Assembly (NCBI RefSeq): GCF_022201045.2
Contig: NC_068557.1
Span: 2,542,001-2,606,000 of the forward strand
Direction of reading: 5' to 3'
Source: Citrus sinensis
Taxonomy: Eukaryota > Streptophyta > Magnoliopsida > Sapindales > Rutaceae
DNA: 64,000 nt
Shown here one piece after another: positions 23,030-32,526 of this stretch. Both the position numbers and the translations under genes were made by a program. Position 1 is the stretch's first letter. The number at the start of each line of letters is the position of its first letter. A model generated the notes under the pieces. It worked only from the letters and a program-made list of their open reading frames with translations. It was not told the DNA's origin and did no database searches.

Positions 23030-23240
23030 AAACATTAATTACATGGGTATCTATTTTTGAAATTGCAGTTGTTATTCTCCTAATACGCACCATCGTACAA
23101 ACACTTTCCTCTCTCATCGCATCGTAGATTAATTTATACAGTTTTCAAATTATGTACTTTTAGAAGGATTAATTTCATTTGCATGTATTGCTGCTTTTTC
23201 TATTCTTTGTACCCCAATCACAAAATAATTAAAAAATCTT
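23030..23240 (+). pseudogene. DUF247 3'-end fragment
   Basis: The sequence from 23042 to the TAG at 23125 encodes the C-terminal anchor of a DUF247 protein (ATTGCAGTTGTTATTCTCCT, CTCTCATCGCATCGTAG), most like the 13390 gene. Its 3' flank to about 23240 matches the 13390 gene's 3' flank in inverted orientation. The upstream part is absent. Confidence 0.65.
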
Positions 23241-23539
23241 AGTATTGTATTAATCTTAGTATTGTACAATCATTATGATTGATTGTTATGTCTTTGAGAT
23301 GAAGTTGCTGCAAATTATTGCAGTTGCTATTGATTGTTATACTACACCTATTTAATACATATATGACATGTATATTTGAATTAAATATAACTATTAATTA
23401 AGTGGATGTACAGTAAAGATATTTTAAGATCTCTCGTTATGATATAACTTTTTACATCTTTCATTTTTATCCTTTCTTTGTATTTCTTCCTGTGTAGGTT
23501 GACTTGTCCGGGATGATGGCTGATTTTTAGCTGATTTTT

Positions 23540-23715
23540 GGCCTATTCGGTGATCTAGTTGCCAACTTGTTGTTTGCTTGAATAATTGAGAGGGGAAACA
23601 AAATTATTCAATTTTCCAAGAAAGCAACTTGTTTCATTTTTTTATATTTAAAAAAAAAAACAACTTGTTTCATTTTTAGCATTAAGCAAGACTTCAGAGA
23701 CATTAAAAAAAATAA
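23540..23715 (-). repeat. Dispersed repeat, inverted copy
   Basis: An inverted relative of 16000-16185 (GGGGAAACAAAATTATTCAA, TTTTCCAAGAAAGCAACTTG). ACAACTTGTTTCATTTTT occurs twice. Non-coding. Confidence 0.5.
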
Positions 23716-24513
23716 AAACATTCAATCATGTATTCATTTAATTTTTACTACGTTGCTCTCACGTTCAATCACTTTAGAAACAAAATAGATTTAAAAAATG
23801 CAATGACAGTGAGGCAGCGTTGAACATTTTCCAAGTTGTGGCAGGGCCACATTTTGAATATATTGAACAGGGAAAAGAGAGACAAAAAAAAAAATAAAAC
23901 AAAAGAGACGAAGAATAATATTCTAGGCAATGTCATTATAAAAATCAAGTAAAAGAAAAAACAAGCAAATTCAATTAACAAGTAAAAGATAAAATGAGCA
24001 GAGAATTTGAATCCAATTAAAAGCACCTGTAGCTATGGCAACTTTTTATCCAATAATTAATTCTTTGATTGCAATTACCTGTGGGTTATTCGGCTATCGC
24101 TTATCATTAGACTTAGGCATTAGAAAAGCAGTGAAATATTGGAATAAGTCCAATTTAGAAAGTGGCAGACAATATGTAATTAAAAAAAAAAAAGTGGTTG
24201 ACAATAACAATATAATATTCCACACCAAACATGAATGAGTATCCATATGCAGTGCAAGCTACGGAGCAGAGCCTAGAGTCTTGGAATTTGTGTAAAGTTA
24301 GGGAAAAAAATGAAAAAAGAAAAAGTAAAAAAGAAAGTCTTTGTCTGTTAGACCGCGTCAATGTTCATGCGAGGGCCTTTTTGAGTCAATTATTGGATTT
24401 GTTCATAACTGCAGGGCATAAGCTACTGACAGGGAAACTGGAAGTCTCTTGTTCTACAACTTGCGATAATTCTCATTGTTATTTTGTTAATAATGCAGCA
24501 AGTGATAGAAAAT
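23716..24513 (+). promoter_or_regulatory. 5' flank and leader of the 24514 DUF247 gene
   Basis: No other gene is seen. The acceptor TTAATAATGCAG (exon from 24499) is conserved with the other paralogs. The place where they have the donor GTAAGTTTCTTG reads GGAAGTCTCTTG here (about 24440), followed by the related TTCTACAACTTG. The canonical GT donor is therefore lost, so the leader is either unspliced or uses another donor. Confidence 0.4.
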
Positions 24514-25821
24514 ATGGATAAAAGCGCGTATGCATCGATTGATATGGAGAAGTTAGCAGATTCTTTGAGTGGGAAACTCAAGACCTTGCGTTATCCCTCA
24601 TCCGAAGCGCGCTGCATCTACAGAGTTCCTCAGACCAGGCGGTGTTTCCATCCAATTGATTACACTCCGCAACTTGTTTCAATCGGCCCGCTTCATCATG
24701 GTAACCCAGAGTTACAAGCAATGGAAGAGCATAAGCTAAGATACTTGCATCACTTTCTTCAACGAACTAAGGTAAGCATGGCACAGTTCCTTGAATTTAT
24801 AAAGAAAAAGGAGACGGAGTTGCGCAATTGTTATGCAGACACCATTGATCTTGAAAGCGATGAGTTCATAACGATGATTTTAGTGGATGCTGTCTTTCTT
24901 ATTGAGTTCTTTCTTAGAGCAACTCGTCTTCCTACTTTTGTAACTGATGATGATATCTTATTCAAGAAATCACCAGAGTTGAGTGTCCTGGGTATTGGAA
25001 TGCGATATGACATTTACCTCCTAGAAAATCAGTTACCATTATCCATTCTCAGTGAGTTGTTTGATCTAGCGAAAACAACAACCCACGATGATGACATTTA
25101 TGAGGGAATTTCCCTTAGGACTCTTACCCGTTCATGGCTCTCCCGTGATAGCAATCTTCTAGCAATAGATGCTGAGAATTTTATAGCAGTCCACTTTTAC
25201 GAAGCTAAACACTTTCTTGATCTGATTATACTCTGTCTTCACTCTCTTCAGCCACCCCACTCACCCGCCCAAAGTGAATTCCCTTACCGCAACATACCTG
25301 GTGCAAAGGAACTTGATCGAGCTGGCGTCAAGTTTAAATCAGGACCAAACAAAAATCTACTTGACATCAAATTCGATAAAGGGACTCTGGAAATTCCGAT
25401 TTTCAGTTTGTTTGATTCCACAGAGCGTTTCTACAGAAATCTTCTAGTTTTCGAGACTATGCATGATTATCCGACCAAATATTTTAATGACTATGTCATA
25501 ACCATGACTTACTTTCTGGTGACACCAAAAGATGCGGATCTACTCATTCAAAATGAAATTATTGGTCTAGGGGATAGTGAAAAATTGTCAACTGTTTTCC
25601 ATAGCCTTAGCAAAGATTGTGTCAAGGGTGGGCATGATTTCCAATATGTCGATGTCGCGAGAGCTCTACAGGCCTATTGCAAATCACCATGGCAGAGTTG
25701 GAAGACAAATTTGAAGCAAAATTATTTCAACACTCCATGGGCATCTATCTCTGTCATTGCAGCTGTTATTCTCCTCCTACTCACCGTCACACAAACAATT
25801 TGTTCTATCATCGCATTATAG
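24514..25821 (+). CDS. DUF247 (UPF0481) membrane-anchored protein, intact
   Basis: An intronless 435-residue DUF247 protein. Motifs in order: CIYRVPQTRRCFHPIDYTP (about residues 31-49), VSIGPLHHGNPELQAMEEHK, LRYLHHFLQRT, LRNCYADTI, ITMILVDAVFLIEFFLR, LLENQLPLSILSELFDLAKT, AKHFLDLIILCL and, near the end, NYFNTPWASISVIAAV with a single C-terminal hydrophobic helix. Start chosen at ATGGATAAAAG, 15 nt after the conserved acceptor; an upstream in-frame ATG at 24493 would add seven residues if the leader is not spliced. The closest relative in the window is the 34242 gene: the last 30 or so residues and the 3' flank are almost the same. Function is unknown for this family outside grass self-incompatibility loci. 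Confidence 0.9.
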   Translation: MDKSAYASIDMEKLADSLSGKLKTLRYPSSEARCIYRVPQTRRCFHPIDYTPQLVSIGPLHHGNPELQAMEEHKLRYLHHFLQRTKVSMAQFLEFIKKKETELRNCYADTIDLESDEFITMILVDAVFLIEFFLRATRLPTFVTDDDILFKKSPELSVLGIGMRYDIYLLENQLPLSILSELFDLAKTTTHDDDIYEGISLRTLTRSWLSRDSNLLAIDAENFIAVHFYEAKHFLDLIILCLHSLQPPHSPAQSEFPYRNIPGAKELDRAGVKFKSGPNKNLLDIKFDKGTLEIPIFSLFDSTERFYRNLLVFETMHDYPTKYFNDYVITMTYFLVTPKDADLLIQNEIIGLGDSEKLSTVFHSLSKDCVKGGHDFQYVDVARALQAYCKSPWQSWKTNLKQNYFNTPWASISVIAAVILLLLTVTQTICSIIAL

Positions 25822-26221
25822 ATTATTTTCTAGAGCTTTCCAATTATGTGTTTTTCTGCTGGTGTACATCAATCACAGAATAAGAGAGATTCATTATGTA
25901 GTTGTGTTGTGTTAAGTTTGATTTTCAATAATTACTCTATCACTGGTAATTATAGTTTGATTTTCGTTATAGCTATCCGATAATATTTTCAAAATTATTT
26001 TATTAAACCTGAATCATTAATTCAATCTAAGGACTCGAATTCATCCCGCTATCATTAATTTTATTGGAACTTTTATACAGGACCATTGAATGAATTATTA
26101 TACATCCTGTGATTGAGCGACACAAAACAGAAGCGCTATTACAAGCTATACAAGCGAAATCCTTCCGAAAAATATACGAACAGAAAATAGTGAAAATTAA
26201 TTAGTTAACCTATTTCCACTG
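25822..26221 (+). repeat. 3' flank duplicated after two DUF247 genes (copy 1)
   Basis: Nearly the same as 35538-35930: AATTATGTGTTTTTCTGCTG, GTGTACATCAATCACAGAAT, AAGAGAGATTC, TACATCCTGTGATTG, AGCAGAAAATAGTG and AATTAATTAGTTAAC. It holds the 3'UTR of the 24514 gene and leads into the inverted pseudogene fragment. Confidence 0.75.
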
Positions 26222-26605
26222 ATAGAACAAGTCCATGGAGTGCTGAAATAATTTTGCTTCAAGTTTGCCTTCCAATCGTGCCAAGGCATTGTACTAGCTC
26301 AGTTTATCTTCAACAAGATCACCATATCCGAAATTTACATTCAGGAGACACTCTTTGATACTGTTGAGAGAAACATTTCACAATCTTCCATCATTCCCCA
26401 CTCCAATAATTCATTCTGAATGGGTAATTCCCCATCTTCTGGAGGGGGCACAACATAACTCATGATCATAATATAGTCATTAAAATAACAGGTACAGCCA
26501 TGCGTACTCTCGAAAACTAGAATATTTCTATAAAAGCTCCCGTGGTATAATATACTATAAGAAAAGAAATTTCAAGGATCCCTTTATTAAAGTCAAGTGG
26601 AATCG
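26222..26605 (-). pseudogene. Inverted DUF247 3' fragment lacking the anchor
   Basis: On the minus strand this reads the last third of a DUF247 gene related to the 29328 gene (CATGGCTG, FNDYIMIMSYVVP-like, PEDGELPIQNE, then NYFSTPW). It carries frameshifts and stops. Directly after NYFSTPW the sequence jumps to TCSISG: the transmembrane segment is missing, with the same breakpoint as in the pseudogene at 36308. It lies tail-to-tail with the intact gene at 24514. Confidence 0.8.
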
Positions 26606-26789
26606 ACAAAAGAGAACATCTGTGTAGAAGGGTATGGTAAATTTGTAATAAATTTTAATTTGAAGGGCACCTTTTTTTTTTAAATCAGCTGATGTGTGAA
26701 AAAGCATAAAATAGATACGTGGCAGAAGGAGACCAGCCACTGACGCAGAGAGTGTTGCTAGCGACTGTGGCTAGCACTCCTCGAAGATC

Positions 26790-26815
26790 AATAATAATAA
26801 TAATAAGAAAGCCCG
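26790..26815 (+). repeat. (AAT)n microsatellite
   Basis: A short ATA/AAT trinucleotide run, followed by an A-run at about 26820-26831. Confidence 0.7.
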
Positions 26816-27019
26816 TCTTAAAAAAAAAAAAAGAAGACTTGTCGAAGTCAATGTTCAGTCCATTGAATGCATGTTTTTGGGTGCGCACTTTTTTTGTGTG
26901 GTGGAAATCCACCGAAAATTGATACGCAATCTACGTATTGATTGATTTGGTTCGTTCATCAATGATTAGTGGCACGAGAAAAACGTGCATATGGAACTGT
27001 TTCAATATGACCGACCGTT

Positions 27020-27020
<1 letters not shown>

Positions 27021-27052
<32 letters not shown>
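27021..27052 (+). repeat. (AT)n microsatellite
   Basis: About 16 AT units, likely length-polymorphic. It lies in the duplicated block and is absent from copy 1. Confidence 0.85.
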
Positions 27053-27053
<1 letters not shown>

Positions 27054-27437
27054 CATAGAACATAGAGAGCTGGATGAAATTTTACCGCCGTTAAGTTACT
27101 GTAATTTAGGCGGTCCCTCTATATATATATATGCTTTTCAAATAACTTTTTTTTTAACACTTTATTATGATTAGAGAATTCAAAAAAGAAAAATATATAC
27201 ATGTCAAAATTTTATTGAATGAGCGCATGGATAATGTAATATACCCATCCCATGTAAGTGTATTTCTGATTGTACAACCTAGCAAGCACCAACGCTGCAA
27301 TTGTAAGTTTACTAATTCTTGCTAATATTGTGTGATTCTGATTTATTATTCTTTTTTTCTTTAATCAGTCCGGATATGCATTTTAATCCCTCTTTTGTTT
27401 GCTAAAGAGAATTTCATTAGTTTTTTTACTACTGCAG

Positions 27438-27510
27438 TAAGCAATTTGAATGTGGATAGTAGCAAGAAGTTAGAAAATTCGTTTAGTGAGAAGTTAGAAG
27501 AGCCGTGTAA
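27438..27510 (+). pseudogene. DUF247 5' exon fragment
   Basis: Follows ACTACTGCAG and reads like the first codons of the DUF247 genes (AGTTAGAAAATTCGTTTAGT = KLENSFS), then breaks off. Homologous to the relic at 1155. Confidence 0.55.
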
Positions 27511-27839
27511 TCCAATGTTAGGTTCAATCTTTATAACACTTCATCATGTGATCTAATAAAATAAATAAATAAAAATAATGCCTGTTTATTATGGGTACTC
27601 GTTCGGAGTGGATACCCATAACAAGAAAAATTAATTAAGTACATAAATAGATAAAAACAATGATTTTTAATTATGGGTACTCGTTCAGACTAGATACCTA
27701 TAATAAGAAAAATTAATTAAGTACATCTTGGGGTAGATCCAACGAGTTCGATTAGGAGCGTTTAGTTAAAAAAAATTAAATTTTTTTGAATGAGTATTAC
27801 CAATAATTCCATTTCATTCGACTGACAATACAAAACAAC

Positions 27840-28562
27840 AGCTATATTTGCTAAAATAATCCTTCAGCCCCAATTTTATAATTTACCCCACTTATTTCTA
27901 AAATAATCTTTTTTTTTATAATTCTTTTAATCGGTCTAATTGTTCAGAGATTAACCCCACGAGTGTTATACCAGCGTTCACATTCCATCAGTCGTTGCAT
28001 AATTACCACAGTTTGCTCTTCCTCATTTGTTGCACTTCTAGTCATCTGGTGGCGAAGTGTATTTTAATTACAAACTCACTCGTATAAGAAGTAAGAAACG
28101 CACAAATGGCAGGCCAACAAGAAACCCCATAATTACTGTTGCAAGAAATAAATTGAATGCAAACTCTAAATACTAAAGATGAATTTGGGATTTTTTTATG
28201 GGTATTTTCAAAATTTATTTTTCGTTTTTAGAAGAGTGGTGGGATGATGAGGATGAACTTGTTCTGATGAAGATAAGTGGTGGTGACTACGGTGATGCCA
28301 TAAAGAGAAGTGCATATGGAGAGGAAAAATGATATTTTTATAATTTTTTTTATTTTTTTATTAAAGATAATTTTAAAAATTAGTGGAGTTAATACAAAAG
28401 AAAGGTTAACGAAGATCAAATATTAATACTCTATCGAATATCCGTTGTCAGCCCATTAATTTCACATGGGAATTTTTTTGGTGGTGGAAATCCACCCAAA
28501 TTAGCTGTGGGCCCGCTTTGGTTTGAATGAAGACATGAAGAGCCCGTATATTTATTAAAGAA
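27840..28562 (+). repeat. Promoter-side repeat of the DUF247 cluster, copy 3
   Basis: Colinear with copies 1 and 2 (CAGAGATTAACCCCACGAGT, AAACCCCATAATTACTG, GATAATTTTAAAAATTAGTG, TTAGCTGTGGGCCCGC). This is the only copy followed by an intact DUF247 gene in the same orientation (29328). Its tail is interrupted by the MITE and SINE-like insertions at 28563-28906 and resumes at about 28919. Confidence 0.6.
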
Positions 28563-28758
28563 TAATGATACAATCATAAATTTTTATATAAATTTATTTT
28601 GTATAAATTGATATGATATTAATTTATTAGTTAAATTAAATATCACTTAACCTACATGATTTATTTTTATTAATTTATATTTTTATTCAACTAATGAATT
28701 AATACCCTATCAATTTATATAAAATAAATTTATAAAAAAATTTATACTTGTATCATTA
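28563..28758. mobile_element. 196-bp MITE with TAATGATAC ends
   Basis: Long inverted repeat: the left arm TAATGATACAATCATAAATT continues for about 75 nt and is mirrored at the right, which ends AATTTATACTTGTATCATTA. AT-rich and non-coding. It lies about 250 bp upstream of the leader exon of the 29328 gene. Confidence 0.75.
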
Positions 28759-28764
28759 CTCATT

Positions 28765-28906
28765 TTTTTTTTTTGGTTTAAACCATTCGATTTCCGATGG
28801 CCGCATTGGGTCCCGACTAATTCAGATTCGGGATGTAGTCACAGTTAAGACTCTTTACCTCTCCCAAATGGTGTGTTTAGTGGGGATCAAACCCGAGAGC
28901 TCTTCC
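28765..28906 (-). mobile_element. SINE-like retroposon with target duplication
   Basis: On the minus strand the insert has a pol III B-box-like GGTTTGATCCC near its start and ends in a poly(A) run (T-run at 28763-28774 on the plus strand). It is flanked by direct repeats CATTACTCATTT (28754-28765 and 28907-28918). About 140 bp. The family name is not recognised. It inserted at the very edge of the MITE. Confidence 0.6.
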
Positions 28907-29014
28907 CATTACTCATTTATTAATTGTGAGATGAGGCTGCAAAATTATGCGGTATCTTTTTAAATAAAAAAGTAAAGTTAAAAAATAAAAAAAGACTTTC
29001 TATAGTACAAGTCA

Positions 29015-29146
29015 ATGGCGACTTCTTCAAGTCGCCCTTTCTGGGTCCATTATATCAATAATACAGGTATCCAGTTTCTTTCGCACGTTTCTTATATCAA
29101 TTGGTTTCTTCGCGAATCCTTGTTACAGGCTATCGACGGGATCATT
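29015..29146 (+). other. Leader exon of the 29328 gene, with an upstream ORF
   Basis: Starting at ATGGCGACTTCTTCAAGTCG, a 44-codon open stretch (MATSSSRPFWVHYIN) runs to the donor at ATCATT|GTAAGTTT (intron from 29147). Spliced to the acceptor at 29311, the frame continues QAILEDG and stops at the TGA that overlaps the main ATG. This is therefore best read as an upstream ORF in the leader rather than an N-terminal extension. Transcription start unknown. Confidence 0.35.
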
Positions 29147-29311
29147 GTAAGTTTCTGTGTTCTTCAACTTGAGATCACTCAGGAGATGCACTTTGATTAT
29201 TACTCTGTTGTCAGCTAGTCAAACATAGCTTCAGCTTTTATGCTGCGTTTTTGTTTTGATGCCGTTTTCTTAATTTTTCTGGTCTCACTTTTTTGTCGCC
29301 ACTGTCTGCAG
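29147..29311 (+). other. 5'UTR intron of the 29328 gene
   Basis: Donor GTAAGTTTCTGTG and acceptor GTCTGCAG, 165 nt. The donor side (TTCTTCAACTTGAGATCACTC) matches the intron at 33768-34227, so the intron position is shared among paralogs. Confidence 0.6.
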
Positions 29312-29327
29312 CAAGCGATACTAGAAG

Positions 29328-30575
29328 ATGGATGATATAAAGATGTTGGCAGATTCTGTGAGAAGCAAGTTCGAGACCTTGCATCCCTTATCCAATGGGT
29401 GTTGTATCTACAGAGTTCCTCAGGGCTGGCGGTGTTTGCATCCAAATGATTACACTCCAAAAATGGTGTCAATTGGCCCACTTCATCACGGCAATGAAGA
29501 GTTAAAAGCCATGGAAGAGCATAAGCTGAGGTACTTACGATGCTTTCTTCAACGAACTAATGTGAGCATTGAATATTTTCTTACATTCATAAAGGTTAAG
29601 GAAGCGGAATTGCGCAACTGTTATGCAGAAACCATTGCATTTAACAGCGATGACTTTGCAACAATGATTTTTGTGGATGCTATCTTTCTCTTAGAGTTCT
29701 TTCTGAGAGGTTTTCTCCGTGATTTTATAACTAGTGACGACCGTATTTATGGAAAACCAAGGCTGATTGATCAATTAATAGGTGACCTGTGGCTGCTAGA
29801 AAATCAACTTCCATTATTCATCCTCAATGAATTGTTTGATCTAGCCAAAACAGCAACCTATGGTGACTATTACGAGGGACTTTCCTTATTCAGAATTAGC
29901 CGTTGGTTCTGGAGATCTGGATTTCCCAATCTCCCAATAGATAAGGATTTGTTAGACACTAAATTTTCAGAAGCAAAACATTTTCTTGATTTGCCAAGAC
30001 TCTGCCTTCAGCCACCCCAGTCCCCTGCCCAAATTGGATTCAGAGGTCAAAAAATGCCTGGTGCAATGGAGCTGCACCAGACTGGAGTCAAATTTAATGT
30101 GGGGACTAGCAAAAATCCATTTGACATCACATTTGATAAAGGAATTGTCAAAATTCCATTTGTTACAATATATGATAATACGGAAAAATTTTACAGAAAT
30201 GTTCTAGCTTTCGAGAGAATGCACGGCTATACCCGATATTTGAATGACTACATTATAATCATGAGTTATCTTGCACACACTCCAGAAGATGGGAAATTAC
30301 TCATTCAAAATGGAATTGTTGGACTGGGTAATAGTGAAAGATTGTCAAATTTTTTTCTCAGCCTTATCAAAGAGTGTCCGATGGGTACACGTTTCGGATA
30401 CACCAACCTCGTTGAAGATCTACAGAGCTATTGCAAATCGCCTTGGCACAGTTGGAAGGCAAATTTGAGGCAAAATTATTTCAACACTCCATGGGCTTCT
30501 ATCTCTGTCGCTGGAGCTGTCATTCTTCTTGTACTCACTTTGATACAAACAGCTTGTTCTGTGATCGGATTGTAG
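29328..30575 (+). CDS. DUF247 (UPF0481) membrane-anchored protein, intact
   Basis: An intronless 415-residue DUF247 protein, shorter at the N-terminus than its neighbours (it starts MDDIKMLADSVRSKFETLHP). Motifs: CCIYRVPQGWRCLHPNDYTP, MVSIGPLHHGNEELKAMEEH, LRNCYAETI, ATMIFVDAIFLLEFFLR, LWLLENQLPLFILNELFDLA, NDYIIIMSYLA, then NYFNTPWASISVAGAV and a hydrophobic C-terminal helix. The ATG at 29328 is 16 nt past the conserved splice acceptor. It is the closest intact relative of the two inverted pseudogenes at 26222 and 36308 (shared DLWLLENQLP and PEDG words). No disruption seen. Confidence 0.9.
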   Translation: MDDIKMLADSVRSKFETLHPLSNGCCIYRVPQGWRCLHPNDYTPKMVSIGPLHHGNEELKAMEEHKLRYLRCFLQRTNVSIEYFLTFIKVKEAELRNCYAETIAFNSDDFATMIFVDAIFLLEFFLRGFLRDFITSDDRIYGKPRLIDQLIGDLWLLENQLPLFILNELFDLAKTATYGDYYEGLSLFRISRWFWRSGFPNLPIDKDLLDTKFSEAKHFLDLPRLCLQPPQSPAQIGFRGQKMPGAMELHQTGVKFNVGTSKNPFDITFDKGIVKIPFVTIYDNTEKFYRNVLAFERMHGYTRYLNDYIIIMSYLAHTPEDGKLLIQNGIVGLGNSERLSNFFLSLIKECPMGTRFGYTNLVEDLQSYCKSPWHSWKANLRQNYFNTPWASISVAGAVILLVLTLIQTACSVIGL

Positions 30576-30878
30576 GTTAATGTAATTTCCACTATTTTCA
30601 AATTGTGTGTTTTCGGAAGTATTTCACCTGTATTATTGTTCGTACTAATAGTGCTTTTGTATTGTATAGCTCAATGATTCACAGGACAGGAGCGATGTTA
30701 AATAAAATAATAAGAGCGCGAGTGATTATGTTCTTCTGATTGGTTGACTATGACTTTCAGGTGAAATTTTACTCGATCGATTAAGAACTTAACCTGATTA
30801 TGATCGATACGAGAAGTAGCAAGGCAAAACAATTTTTTTTTTAATAACTTTTAAATAAACACACTTGTTTTGTACGGG

Positions 30879-30989
30879 AAAACAACAACCTACGGTGACA
30901 TTGACGAGGAAATTTCCTTCATCAATATTATCCTTTGGTGGCTTTCGAATGATGATGTCACACTTCGAATAAATGATAGAATTAATTGA
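30879..30989 (+). pseudogene. Internal DUF247 fragment
   Basis: 37 codons ending at a TGA (KTTTYGDIDEEISF then INIILWWLSNDD). They align with the segment after ENQLP..ELFDLAKT in the intact genes (compare KTTTHDDDIYEGISL in the 24514 gene). Nothing of the rest remains on either side. Confidence 0.65.
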
Positions 30990-31460
30990 ATATAAATAAT
31001 AATAGAGTTACAAATAATTTTATTCAAATATTCATGTGCAAATTAGTATAGCATTAGTTGTATAAAATCATTATGAATCCACAAAATAAAAAAATAAAAT
31101 AAAAATTTGTTTTGCCTCCTTTTAGTTAGCTGCCTTAAATTAAATCACCATACACGATTCTGACTTGAGGGCTCGTGAAATTAGCTTGGTTCCCTTGCTT
31201 CTTTCGTACTGAATTTGCTTGGCTCAATCTTGTTCTCCTCTTCTGCCTTTGTCTTCTTTTGTAGTGTAATAAACACATGCCATCTGTCGGTGTTATGTAA
31301 CGATCCTCCGATAATCACATGAAAGTTACCACATAATTAATCTTGGTTAAACTATTATTTAATTCTTATGTGACACTAATGGGAATTAGTCTTGGTTTTA
31401 TTCACATGAGAGTTGGGCCTCACGTAGTCATTCACATGAAAATTGGGCCTCATGTCAACA
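30990..31460. other. Intergenic DNA, no gene seen
   Basis: AT-rich. Two GAAAATTGGGCCTCATGT/GAGAGTTGGGCCTCACGT words repeat near 31408-31455. Otherwise nothing recognised. Confidence 0.45.
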
Positions 31461-31464
31461 ATGT

Positions 31465-31845
31465 GGTAGAGTGGTGCTATTGGCACCGGTCAATAATTCT
31501 CTCGCAACCTCTTCTCTAAATATACCTCGTTTAATAATTTAACTCTCTTCAAACACCACCTTCAATTCCCCCAATAAATAAATAAGAAACTGCATTTTAT
31601 AATCTATTTCGAAATCTTAAATTTACATATATAATCAACTCTTTATTACTTAATCTTTTTCTCGATATTTTGAAGGGGTGTAGAGAAGAGAAGTTGTATA
31701 AAAAATGAATTGTGCAGGCCACAGGGTTTTCATTAGATTTTTATTTGTCTTTTCATCTTTACATGTAATTTCATGTACGGTTGGACAAAAAAATGAAAAC
31801 GGGGTTTTAATAGGACTATTGAGGTGGTGCCAATAGTTCTACTCA
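31465..31845. mobile_element. TIR element, short copy
   Basis: Ends GAGTGGTGCTATTGGCACC and GGTGCCAATAGTTCTACTC are inverted copies. The inside matches the outer parts of 10656-11505. 380 bp, non-coding. Confidence 0.6.
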
Positions 31846-32071
31846 ATGTGATATCTCTTTCGCACCACAACTATTTGTTTTTTATAGGTTCCACGGATCT
31901 GTTTCCTGCTGCTTCATCTAGGAGAAAAGAATCATAGATATATCAATCATTAGAAGGAAGAATCACCATAAAAAGATTTCTCGTGTATCATTCGTGGCAA
32001 AATTATGAACACCAATCAAGACCTCTTTGAAAAAGAGGTCTAATGGGCCAAGCAACTTGAGTAAGTATGAG

Positions 32072-32526
32072 TAGGGATGGTAAAAAAAGGGGCTTGGACT
32101 TTATTTATTTTTAATTATTGTAAATTTGAAATGAATGAATGATTAAGAAGTTGTTATAATAATAAATAAATTAAAGAAAATGAATAATTTAAAGTAAATA
32201 ATAAATAAAGCAAATAAAAGCTTAGAAATTTTTTTTTTTTTAGTGCTGGATTTTTTAATTCAAACACTTTTTTTTAATCAATGTATAAGAGAGAATTTAG
32301 TATCATAATTTTAGTTTTTTTGAATCATCATTAATTTATAAATTAAGAATTTAAGTTTTTTTAATTTTTATATTACTTTTCAATTTTAATTATATTATTT
32401 TAATTTATAAATTTATTTTTTAAAAATTTTGGGCCTGAACTTGGTCCGAACCTTTTTTTTTTTATATTTTTTTAGCTCATGTCCAAACCCTCATGTGTGA
32501 GGGCCCGAACTTTTTTGCCCACCCTA
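32072..32526. mobile_element. Non-autonomous hAT element (TAGGGATGG ends)
   Basis: Starts TAGGGATGGTAAAAAAAGGG and ends GAACTTTTTTGCCCACCCTA, an imperfect inverse. It is flanked by 8-bp direct repeats AGTATGAG (32064-32071) and TGTATGAG (32527-32534) with one mismatch. 8-bp duplications are typical of hAT. AT-rich and non-coding. Confidence 0.65.

Larger units (their letters stand above)
26880..27720 (+). repeat. Duplicated block, copy 2 (DUF247 5' region)
   Basis: The counterpart of 640-1430 (GTGTATTTCTGATTGTACAA, CCAACGCTGCAATTGTAAGT, TACTACTGCAGTAAGCAATT, TTTATTATGGGTACTCGTTC). Extra material here includes an (AT)n run (27021-27052) and a local repeat of the GGGTACTCGTTC(A/G)GA segment at about 27590-27700. 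Confidence 0.65.

Noticed and set aside
28880-28906. tRNA-like B-box (GGTTTGATCCC on the minus strand), considered as a tRNA gene
   Set aside because: No cloverleaf can be built around it; the poly(A) and target duplication favour a SINE-like retroposon.
29215-29481. Minus-strand open frame overlapping the start of the 29328 gene
   Set aside because: Antisense shadow of the conserved DUF247 exon; similar shadows occur in paralogs (for example 34306-34524).
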